Under the pieces are notes generated by a model. That model had not been told where the DNA came from and did not search any database. It worked only from the letters and a program-made list of their open reading frames with translations. From Apteryx mantelli (taxonomy: Eukaryota > Chordata > Aves > Apterygiformes > Apterygidae), in the NCBI RefSeq assembly GCF_036417845.1, contig NC_089994.1, positions 12,604,001-12,668,000 of the forward strand: 64,000 bases of DNA, written 5' to 3'. The position numbers and the translations under genes were made by a program. Each line of letters opens with the position of its first letter. Within the stretch, counting starts at the first letter, position 1. Of the stretch, positions 1 to 9,200 are shown in pieces.

Positions 1-3000
1 TAGGCTCCTAGACTAGTCACAGCACCTCTCATTAATACATGAGCACATAATAATGGAAATATGCATATTTTATTTGGTGAGCCGTTCTCATGTAATGATA
101 TTGCTCTTAGGACTCCAGTGAGGGGATCTATAGAAGTCCAGACACTGTACCTTTATGCATTAAATATTCACCAGTGTCGCTTCTTCCTAGGAAGCTTCTT
201 TCTTTGTCATTATTTATGAACCAATATCACAAAGATGCACGAAACAAGAAGGAACACGGCAACTTTCCCAGATTTGAGGGATAAAATAAGTGCCAGGGAG
301 TGAGCTGCTACATGAAATATCAGTGTTGCAAGTGCCTGTCTGGGGCAAATCTGGCATTACATCAAAAATTTTAAAGTTGTATTAGGCCTGGTTTACATTT
401 TCCTGGTTAAAAGTTAGTGCTAACGAAAGCATCACCGAGTGTAATCACTTGCTTACAGCCTTTGTGGTTTTCGCAACCATTTCCTTGTGTGCAAGGAGCA
501 TGCAAGTAAAAGTTAAAGTCACTGTTGACAGGAGGTGCGGAGGAAGGGAAGAGACAAAATACAATAATGTAACAGAAAAAGCTGCAGGGCAACATTAAGA
601 TTCACAGGAACTATTTTTTTCTTTTTGCCCTATGAAGTTGTAGTAGAAGAATAAACCTCTTCAGTTTTAGAAAGCCTAAAAATAACAGCTCAATTGACTG
701 CAACTATGACATTTTCAAGGGTAAATATATACATAAATATATAGGTATCTATGAATGAAGCAATTAATCTTGTACCAGAAGAACAAGATCAGTAAGAAAC
801 AGTCTTTTCCACAGTGTAAGGAAAGGTGGGCAGGAGCCAGCCTTCCACAGAATTTGCATTTACCTTTGCAGATAGCTTACTCTCATACAACTCCTGAACA
901 GATACAGAGCAAGGCCAAACACTCAGGTGCAATACACACACAGTCGATGTGGTGGACGGCATCAGACTGCGTGCGATTACAGATCACCTTCCACCAGAGT
1001 AGGTACCTTGGTAGCACCGTGTAGCTTCCCAACACAACTTAAGTCATATCATTTTGCCCAAGAAATCAGATTCCCTGTATGACCTTGGGTAGTCTCTGAC
1101 AAAGCTGGTAACACAACACAGGCTTGGGCATGCCCTGAAAGCAGGACCACTCCCGAGTTCCTATTTTTTTTTTCTACATCTTACACAGTTTCTAGCAAAC
1201 ATCTCAACAGGCTACACTGCTATATATAGAATTTAACTAAAGCTCTTTTGCCATCACATGAGAAAAATGCATTGTCTCAATCATAACAGTTATGAACTCA
1301 CTACTTTAGGTGGAGCATCTGAGCTGCTTCCTATCAGGCAGTTATTTGAGGCAGGGAGAGGAACAGGACATGAACAAAGGTTCTGAAAGATCTGCAGGAA
1401 GCAAATCCAGCAGTATAATACTTCATGCAAATGCAAACTATAGGGGAGGAGCAGAAACAGCCACATGCTCCCGCAACTGAAAAATTATGGAATAAGTAAA
1501 CTTAGGAGTACAGAGGAGGAGAATGAAAAATATGAGATCTAATGCCCCAAGTGCCCCTTGCCCAGCGGAAACTTCTCCAGCTCTGTGCTACTCTGCAGCA
1601 CCATAACAAAGGAGGTCACTCCCTTAGGACTTTGCAAGACCAGCTCTAAATCCTAGTTCACAAAGCAAAGGACAGGTGGTCTCTTGCCCAAAGGATATTT
1701 CCAAGAACTGCTCCTGTCCCAAATGCCTTTGCCTCTCTCCCAGGAGAAGCCTAAACATCCCCCACGTCCATCTGCCTTTAACAAAAGCGATGTCAGGCAT
1801 TAAACACTTTCCAAGAACCTGGCCTCCAGTAAAGCCCCTGCAGGACCTTGCCATGACCCTCTGTGCTGGCAGAGGCAGACGCAGCGGGTGACACAGTCCT
1901 GCGGGCCACAGAGCGAGGGTGACGCGCGCAGACTACAGCGCCCAGAAGGCACTGCAAAGAGGCTGCACCAGCCAGCCGAAACTGGTGCTCTGGGTGACGC
2001 AGCGGCCACCCGAGCCAATCCACGGGAGCAGCAGGAATGTCAACAAACACGGCGGCCTGGAGGCCACGTGATATCGGGGACAGGGCAAGCGGCTCCAGAT
2101 AAGTCACCCAACAGCCACCCGGGTGGCCCGACTTGTGCAGTGGAGCCAGCAGTCACCACAGCCGTCGCTCATAAATATAAAACCTTAGGGTGGAACAAGT
2201 TCCCCTGACTTATCACACTCCAGCCCCTCAGTCTAGAAACACAGGGATTCCATTTTATGCTTTTATATCCTGCAGCAATTTTTTTTTTAAACATCATTAA
2301 TGTTGGATAAAACATGCCTCATGGCCCAGCAGAACTTTGTAACTAAAAGTTCAAGGAAAAAAAAAGTCATTGAATAACTTGAGTTTCAGAGCAGATCAGT
2401 TCCAGCCCCTTAGCGTAGATCTTCAGAGCTGACTTTGTAGGAAAAAGCAACTGTGGGAAACCACAATAATCTAAAAAAGTCTCCTGCAATTTTTAACACT
2501 TATTGATTGCCACAAGGACAACAGAAAAATGTAAATGATAATCCTGAGAAACTGAAGACAAATCATATGCCACAACGTCATGCTCACACTATTTCTACAT
2601 CATCTATGAAAAAGTAGTATTCTTGGGAGTACAGCCAGACTGGGGGGGGGGGGGGGGGGGGGGAGCAGGCATGCCCAGAACTACTGTAATTTTATTTCTA
2701 ACATTTTAAGAACTTATGACCTTCCAAAACACAGACATATTCACCACTTATTGCATTTTACCACGCAGTATCCTGGGAGAAAACTCCAGCAGGAGCTCCC
2801 ACCTCAACCTCAGTTGCATGAGAGCTCTGTGGTCCAGAACACAATTAATATATGATTTGCTCAGACATGTTTGTATATCTTTCCCTAGCTTATGAGGGAC
2901 TTTTTCCCAGAATAGGTATGCCAGATTACAAACATCTGTTAAAAACAAACTCTGCAAACTCCACTCAGCCTCTCCCAAATCTAGAATGCTTTGCCATAAT

Positions 3001-3013
3001 TGAATGTATTTAC
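1..3013 (-). other. ULK1: ULK1 intron 3 (partial), no exon seen
   Basis: About 3 kb follows ULK1 exon 3 on the minus strand. I found no further kinase-domain exon and no other recognisable gene. It holds a run of 22 G at 2642-2663, scattered A/T runs, and a modestly CpG-richer patch at about 1870-2130 whose short open frames match no family I know. Confidence 0.7.
2642..2663. repeat. Poly-G run (22 G)
   Basis: Twenty-two uninterrupted G on the plus strand, within ULK1 intron 3. Such runs are common in GC-rich bird-like genomes. The length is likely polymorphic and prone to sequencing or assembly error. Confidence 0.95.
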
Positions 3014-3055
3014 CTGGAAGTCATACAAAGCAACGATGTTTTCATGTTTCAATTC
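3014..3055 (-). CDS. ULK1: ULK1 coding exon 3
   Basis: This 42-bp exon encodes ELKHENIVALYDFQ, identical to the ULK1 N-lobe segment after the alphaC helix as I recall it. It has a TCTAG acceptor and a GTAAAT donor and keeps phase 0. The next exon, expected to read EMANSVYLVMEYC or similar, was searched for by eye on the minus strand of 1-3013 and not found, so it probably lies left of the window. Confidence 0.93.
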
Positions 3056-3143
3056 CTAGAAAAAGTAAGACAAAGACAATAAGCTAGGAACAAAGAGGAT
3101 ATATAACAAAGACTCTGAAGAAAATGATTCGTTCTACCTTTAC

Positions 3144-3236
3144 CTTAAGGATTTTTATTTCCTTGCCCAGCAGAGTTTGAGATTTCGCAAGGTTTTTCTT
3201 GTTAATGCATTTCACAGCTACTTCCAGCTCAGGTTT
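3144..3236 (-). CDS. ULK1: ULK1 coding exon 2 (catalytic lysine)
   Basis: This exon has 31 codons in phase 0 on both sides. It begins [10 protein letters not shown] after a TTTCAG acceptor and ends KEIKILK before a GTAAAG donor. The lysine of VAVK (residue 39 here, human K46) is the ATP-anchoring residue of the kinase N-lobe. The GKEIKIL stretch is the start of the alphaC helix, whose glutamate pairs with that lysine in kinases. Intron 2 on its 3' side is only 88 bp. Confidence 0.95.
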
Positions 3237-4134
3237 CTGAAAGTTAAAAAGTGCATGTGTAATTTAAAGAGATATGTAAATTTCACCATTAATTTACATT
3301 AAGATAAGCAGCCTCTTAATACTACTGAAAGAAGTGTCTTGCAGCATTAGTAAAGGTCTCTACTTTATATCCTAATGCATATCCCTCACTTGTTCTGACT
3401 TGCCCTTTCCTGAATTATGCCTGTCAACCCAAGGAGAAAAGCCCAAGGTTGGGGTTTTTGTTATTACTTTACACCATGATTATCCTCTTAGTTAAGCACT
3501 AGAAATAAACACACTGTGGGAACCAGGGCTTATCCCGAGCACTAATGATGGAAAATCCACAGATGGATTGGTTTCCTTTTATTTAAGGGTGAACGATTTC
3601 CCCTCCTCTCGGAAAAAAAAAAGAGGACAAAGATGGAACAACTCCACGACAACCAAAAGACACTTCAGAGACGGTCCTGGGCTGCTGGGTGGTATTTTGG
3701 GTTGTTTTTTTCCCCCTCCTCGTTGGGGTGCCCCTCCCCCACCCCTTTTATTTTGGTTTTAGGGCGAGTTTTTTGGCGCACAGGGTGTTTCTGTGGGACA
3801 CAACCACGCGCTCCCTCGCACAGCCTTTGCCTGCTCGGGTAAAGGGACACAAGGTTAAGGCCCGTCCCAGGTCCTGCTGGGGCCCGAGCCCCGAAGACAC
3901 CAGGGTACAAAGTAATAATAATGATAGTGATAATAACACCACCACCAAGACACATTTCCCTGCTCCCCAGAGCGGTCCGGGGTCCGGCAGGGCGGCCGAG
4001 GACGGACGCAGCAGCCCAGGGCCGGGCCGCCGTCGCGCCAGGGCGATGGGCCGCGCGCGACACCCAAGCGGGGCCCGGGCCAGGAGGCAGAGGGAGCGGA
4101 GGAGGCGACGGCGATGGCGATGGCGAGGGCTCAC
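3237..4134 (-). other. ULK1: ULK1 intron 1
   Basis: This 898-bp intron separates coding exons 1 and 2. The part next to exon 1 (about 3960-4134) is CpG-rich and belongs to the promoter island. The stretch at about 3910-3950 has short ATA/CCA triplet runs. I see no gene in it. Confidence 0.85.
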
Positions 4135-4224
4135 CTCTTTGTGCCGGCCCTTGAAGACGACAGCGAAGGCCCCGTGCCCGATGAGGTCCTTCCTGCTGAA
4201 TTCAAACTTTCCCACCGCCTCCAT
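4135..4224 (-). CDS. ULK1: ULK1 coding exon 1 (start codon, glycine-rich loop)
   Basis: This exon encodes 30 residues and ends at KGRHKE just before a GTGAGC donor at 4134-4129. It contains the nucleotide-binding loop GHGAFAVV. The ATG at 4224-4222 sits in a good initiation context (GCGCCATGG). An in-frame TAG lies 17 codons upstream (4278-4276) with no ATG between them, so this start is secure. The N-terminus is seven residues shorter than human ULK1, which has a GRGGTE-type insertion after the first residues; it resembles the short ULK2 start in length only. The exon lies inside a large CpG island, consistent with a broadly expressed gene. Confidence 0.96.
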
Positions 4225-4360
4225 GGCGCGACGCCGGCGGGCTTCCAGGGCGGACGGAGGCGGGCGGCGAGCGAGCTACGTCGCGGGGAGAACTTCGGAG
4301 CGCAGAGGCGACGGCGACGAGGAGGAGGGCGACGGCGATGAAGAAGCTCCCTTCGAAAAA

Positions 4361-4384
4361 CAACAACAACAACAGCAGCAGCAG
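4361..4384. repeat. (CAA)4(CAG)4 triplet run in ULK1 5' leader
   Basis: Four CAA then four CAG on the plus strand read as CTG then TTG repeats in the ULK1 transcript sense, about 140-160 nt upstream of the ATG. This probably lies in the 5' UTR, but the transcription start is unknown. It is a short simple repeat that could vary between individuals. Confidence 0.85.
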
Positions 4385-4778
4385 CGATTAAGCCTCCCGC
4401 TCTGGAAGCGCCCCGGCGGGCTGCCCGCTCCGGCGGCTCGGGCGGGAGCCGGGAGCGGCCGCGGGGCAGCGCCCCCCCCCCCCCCCCGCCGCCCGGCACC
4501 TGCCCCTGCCCCGCCGCCGCCGCCGCACCTCTCCTCCGGCCAGGGGCTGCCTTTTCCTGCAGGCGGGCCGGGAGCTGCTCATTGTTAGCGGCCGGGGCGC
4601 AGCGGGCTCCTCAGAAGCGGGCCTCCCCCATCCGCTCCTCGGGACCGACCGACCGGCGCAGCTCGCCCCGCCGCCGCTGCGGGCGCCTCTGCCCGCGCCG
4701 AGGGAGGGAGGGAGGCAGGCAGGGAGGCGCGGCCCGGCCCGGCCCCCCCCGCCCCGCCCCGCGGGCGCGGCCGCGCCA

Positions 4779-4856
4779 CCTTAAACCCGCGCGCCGCCTT
4801 AAGGTCAAGTCCACCTTAAGCGAGCAGTCCGCCTTAAGCGCCAGGCCACCTTAAGG
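4779..4856 (-). repeat. Five-unit 17-18 bp tandem array centred on CTTAAG, ULK1 promoter
   Basis: The motif CCTTAA occurs at 4779, 4797, 4814, 4832 and 4849, so spacing alternates 18, 17, 18, 17. On the ULK1 strand each unit begins (C/T)TTAAGG(T/C)GG, followed by a more variable GC-rich segment. Four of the five cores contain the palindrome CTTAAG. The array starts about 555 bp upstream of the ULK1 ATG. No function is known to me. Confidence 0.85.
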
Positions 4857-5402
4857 GCCGCTCTGCCCCCCCCGCCCGCTCCCGTTTGTGCACAGCGGCG
4901 CCGCGGTCGCCCCGAGGGTCCCCGCCGCCCGCCCGGGCCCAGCCCGGCCGCCGCCCGCGCCCGCACAAAGCCCCGCGGAGCGGAGCGGAGCGGCGCGGCC
5001 CAGAGCAGAGGCAGAGCGCCGGCCCCGGCGGCGGCGGCGCAAGCGCGGTGCGCGGCAGCGGGGGAGGCCGCGGCAGCGCGGCCACCTGAGGCGCGGGGGG
5101 CCGAGCCGCCGCGCTTAAAGGCGCCGCCGCCGCCGCGGGACAGCGGCCGGCAGCGCCGCCCCCGCGGGGGGGGAGGGGGGAGGGAGGGCTTCCCGCCGGG
5201 TCCCGCCGGGCCCCCAGCCTGGCGTGGAGCTGTCTGCACCCGCTGAAAACAAGGGTCAGTTCCGGGTGAATTCCTGAAAGTTTAGCACAAGACCGTTGCC
5301 GTGTGGCCGGTCGCGGTGCCCAGGCCTGGGTCTGCCCGCGAAGATCCCCGCCGAGAAGCCTCTGCCGGCCCCGGCTCCAGAGCCATCCGTCCGCGTCCGC
5401 TT

Positions 5403-5938
5403 GGGAACCTCTCTTAGGCCGGCCCTGGCGCCAGGCATCGTCCGCGCACTCGGGAACCTCTCCTAGGCCAGCCCCGGTGCCAGGCGTCGTCCGTGCGATC
5501 GGGAACCTCTCCTGGTCCGGCCCCGGTGCCAGGCGTCGTCCGTGCGATCAGGAACCTCTCCTGGTCCGGCCCCAGCGCCAGGCGTCGTCCGTGCGATCGG
5601 GAACCTCTCCTGGTCCGGCCCCGGTGCCAGGCGTCGTCCGTGCGATCGGGAACCTCTCCTGGTCCGGCCCCGGTGCCAGGCGTCGTCCGTGCGATCGGGA
5701 ACCTCTCCTGGTCCGGCCCCGGTGCCAGGCGTCGTCCGTGCGATCGGGAACCTCTCCTGGTCCGGCCCCGGCGCCAGGCGTCGTCCGTGCGATCGGGAAC
5801 CTCTCCTGGTCCGGCCCCGGTGCCAGGCGTCGTCCGTGCGATCGGGAACCTCTCCTGGTCCGGCCCCGGTGCCAGGCGTCGTCCGTGCGATCGGGAACCT
5901 CTCCTGGTCCGGCCCCAGCGCCAGGCGTCGTCCGTGCC
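5403..5938. repeat. 49-bp minisatellite, about 11 copies
   Basis: Units begin at GGGAACCTCTC near 5403, 5452, 5501, 5550, 5599, 5648, 5697, 5746, 5795, 5844 and 5893, an exact 49-bp period. The core also has CTGGTCCGGCCCC and GCCAGGCGTCGTCC. The middle copies are nearly identical, differing mainly at a GGTGCC/GGCGCC/AGCGCC position; the first two units diverge more (CTTAGG, CCTAGG). Because 49 is not a multiple of three and the units hold almost no stops, long open frames appear in several frames on both strands. These are repeat artefacts and not genes. It lies about 1.2 kb upstream of the ULK1 ATG. Confidence 0.97.
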
Positions 5939-6230
5939 CCATGTGCCCGGCTGCCATCTATCCGCACCGGCTGCGCCCGCGGGCCGTTCCGCCGTGCAGG
6001 GGCGACCGCGCGCCCCGCTACCAGCCCTGGCCTCCGTCCCCTGCTCCGGGCCGGGCGCACCACCGCCTCCCCGGCCCTCGGGACCCGCTAGGCCGCGTGC
6101 GGACAAGCCTCCCGGTTTGCCCCATCTTCATCCCAACGTCCAGGCCGGAGAGTGTCCCAGCTGCACCCACGAGAATGGCTTCAGGCGTCTCGCCGGCAGC
6201 GCTCCTGTTTGCGCGTTCAATTTAAAGCTT

Positions 6231-9200
6231 ACTTTGTAACATAAAGCTTACTTTTTACACAACTGCGCGATACCGATTTCCGTTCAGTCTCCAGCCCCTC
6301 TGCTCCGAAACAGCCACGCTGGCCCGCGTGCTCCGGCAGGCATTAGCATCGTCTGCCGCGGCTCTGTGGGCCGCCGCTGTCCAGGATTTTGCATTCACAC
6401 GTCAGCGGATCACCTGAAGTTTTGCTTTGCCGTGATGTGGAAGCGCACTGCAATGCCGGGCGCACGCCGCTCACCCGCACCGCTGTGCTGGCGGGGCCCC
6501 ATCGCTGCTCATTTGCATCCCAAATTCCAGCGCGGTTACTGTGTGTTCAGTGGAAATTATGAAAGTCACAAGGGTGTTCCTCAATGTGAATTTGATAGCG
6601 ACGTGTCTTGAAATAGCCTTTGAACCAAAACAAGACTAGAGGGCATTTGTGATTTCAGTGCTACCAACCCTCAAAATTAAAAAAATGAGATTTGCTTTAA
6701 ATACAATATACTTAAGCTATCTGCTTGCTCACTTCTAAGCCTGCGCTGCCCATGGAGTTTACATTTTCAAGCTTTTGTCTATCATCAGAAGGGGTTAATT
6801 CAAAAATTAACCCAGAAACTGGGTAAAATTAGCAAGCATCATAAAACTTGTAATAAAATCAAGCTATTTGGCAAATGACAGGCACAGGAATTTGCTTTAC
6901 CAATTGTTTAAAAGCCACTATCTCTAATGCAGAACATAACAGTTGCAAAAGTTTAAGTCAGGAAGTGAAGAAATTGTTTTGAAACTTAGATAACTTCTAG
7001 GTAGGCAAAATCTTGTATCCCACTTCACTGGAAAATAGCCAGAGCGCCATGGTTAGCATGTCTACTCTTGCAAGAAATGCGGTAAAATCTCTAGTGACCA
7101 CAGTCATTTCTGCTTTTATTTTTCTATCAGCAGAGATGCATGCAGTTATACTGCAAAGCAAATGAGGAAGTGGATGAGATCCTGCTGCTCAATCAGAGGC
7201 CAAAATATCACAATAATGAATGTTCTTTGTTCTGTACTGCATGTGCTCACTTGTTCTTCCACATGCTGATGGCTGTGAAAAAAATGTTTAACTTAAATAA
7301 GTTTTGATTAAACATAGGCCCTAAGGAAGCTTTCTGCATGCACTTTTACAGCAGCATACAGAACCAGGCAGCAAAGTGAGCCCCTGCTCTGCTGACACTT
7401 TATTTTATTTTATTTTTATTGTTAAAATAAAAGGATTCGATTATAAAATGGATTTGCTTATAAAGAAGTCTGAAGACTCACTGGGTATCTCTCCAGTGAA
7501 TAATTGGAACTTCAAAGTAGCACAAAAATTTTGACGGTACTCAGAGGCCTCTGCAAGGATCGAGACCGAGCTGTGCTAGATGCCACATGCACACATGAAG
7601 CATGGCACAGTCTTCGTACTGACAGCTTAACATTTATAGCAGTTATACGGTTCTCAAATCTGTCACCCAAAAATAGGATAGATTTCAACAGTAAGCAAAC
7701 TTTTACACAGATATAAAAACTTACTCAAGGACAACTAATAGCGTAATGGCACATGACAGCAGATATAATTTTGAGATATTTGGAGAGCGCTCTGCAGACA
7801 CATGGTATTAGCAAAAGTTTTGTACATTTTGGAACGAAGAGGGCTGAACAGCTTTTTAATTAAAAAATAGAATTCCTCAAAAACTTTTCTGTGGTTTGCT
7901 GGTTAAACACTTATGCAGTATCAATTCTGCACTGATGTCCAGAATTTAGCGAGAGTACATCTAGGCCAACATCCAACACATGCAAATTTTGTTCTCCTCC
8001 CACAGTCTCCTGTTCGCTAATGGTGTAAGTACTACCACCACCATGTATTCAAGTGCTTTCTCAGATGGAGGCATTCATCTCTGAGGGCACAGAATATATA
8101 GTCCAATTTACTAATGCAAAACTTCAATGGGGGAAGAGCTACAGCTGAGATTTACGATGGGTGGAGAAAAATATAAACATACATCCAACTGTGGGAAACC
8201 TTAGAGTATTTTCTTGAAATTCTTTTGCAAGTTAATGCCACGTCATTCCTTTTTGTAATTCACACATGAAGACAGAGCAAGGAGGCAACGCTTACGAACT
8301 TCAAGAAGGACTCCTGATAACTTGAAGATGATACTCCTTTCCAATACCATGTTTTAATCAGTGGTCATAAATACGGCTGTTTCTATTCACAGGAATCCAA
8401 GAGTGCCCTCCTTACCTCGTAGGGCTACAGAGGTATGATACAGATATCTCTGACACCATCTCTACACTGTATAATTGGTTAAAGCTACAGAAATACAAGA
8501 GAATTATGCGGGAACAGCCAAACCAGCTATTGGGACAGAATAAAGATTTCTGTCTAGGACTAAATCATTCTCATCACGGTTCAGCCTATGGAGTAAATTA
8601 CATGTGCACCTATCCAGCTGTTGCTCAAGGTGTGACTGAATCTCGTGTAGATACAACTGCACGGGTCTGAAACCAGCTAACTCTTACACCAGTAACCCGG
8701 TGCCCGGAGCAGCGTAGGGCTCGTTTTGGACTGCAGCGCCTGCCTTGGCAGTTGGGTAGGCGCTTGGGAGGGCGAGTGCGTGCTAAGCTGCTTGCTGCTG
8801 CGTGTGCTGTGCTGTGGGTGCCAGAGCTTCCACGGACACTGACATGGGGCTTCGCTCTCCTCCCCACATACCCGAAAAGCAGGATGTAACCATTTGGCCA
8901 CGTCTTCTCTGACATTTATATTTGCTCCTATGTAGCAGAGGAAAGACCTGCGCTTGCATATCGCACAGAACACGTGCCACGTGCGTGACATGCTTTTTAA
9001 TGCCTTCCTAGACAGTTCTGGCTACTGCAGGCATCAGCTGAGGGCCAGACAGCTATCTTTCCTGAGATCCTAACGTTGCTTTTCTAGTTCAGCGACTCCA
9101 TCCCCGTATTCCCAACGGCATCTGATGAGAGACCAGAAGCCTCACAGTGGTCACCCACAGAGTTAAACCACTGTATCCGGGAGGGATGAGGAAATCCTTG

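Larger units (their letters stand above)
3014..4224 (-). other. ULK1: ULK1 gene, 5' coding part (exons 1-3; gene continues left of window)
   Basis: ULK1 is the Ser/Thr kinase that starts autophagy, acting in the cytosol in a complex with ATG13, RB1CC1/FIP200 and ATG101 (established knowledge). Three exons (4135-4224, 3144-3236, 3014-3055) join in phase 0 with GT-AG introns and give the first 75 residues of the kinase domain. The protein begins MEAVGKFEFSRKDLIGHG, carries the glycine-rich loop GHGAFAVV at residues 16-23, and has the ATP-binding lysine in EVAVKC at residue 39. ULK2 is excluded because it reads VGDFEYSKRDLVGHG at the start. The remainder of the kinase domain and the C-terminal region lie off the left edge. 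MMP17 lies upstream in the same orientation, as in human. Confidence 0.96.
3960..6230 (-). promoter_or_regulatory. ULK1: ULK1 promoter, 5' UTR and CpG island
   Basis: This stretch is extremely GC- and CpG-rich and brackets the ULK1 start codon. It is the expected site of a TATA-less promoter. GC boxes (GGGGCGGGGC type on the gene strand) lie at about 4749-4763. Upstream of the ATG it contains a CAA/CAG triplet run (4361-4384), C runs near 4480-4492, a CTTAAG tandem array (4779-4856) and the 49-bp minisatellite (about 5403-5938). The transcription start cannot be fixed from sequence. Island limits were judged by eye. Confidence 0.8.

Noticed and set aside
3014..4224. ULK2 as alternative identity
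   Set aside because: The sequence reads VGKFEFSRKDLIGHG and VALYDFQ, the ULK1 forms; ULK2 differs at several of these positions.
4131..4499. 122-codon minus-strand open frame overlapping the ULK1 start in another frame
   Set aside because: It opens with GTG rather than ATG and is low-complexity; it is probably 5' leader sequence.
3689..4588. 299-codon plus-strand frame opposite ULK1 exon 1
   Set aside because: It is antisense to a secure ULK1 exon, with poly-Q and poly-P runs that arise from simple repeats.
5303..6239. Several long overlapping open frames on both strands (up to about 262 codons)
   Set aside because: They follow from the 49-bp, stop-poor tandem repeat read in every frame; the proteins are simple repeats with no family match.
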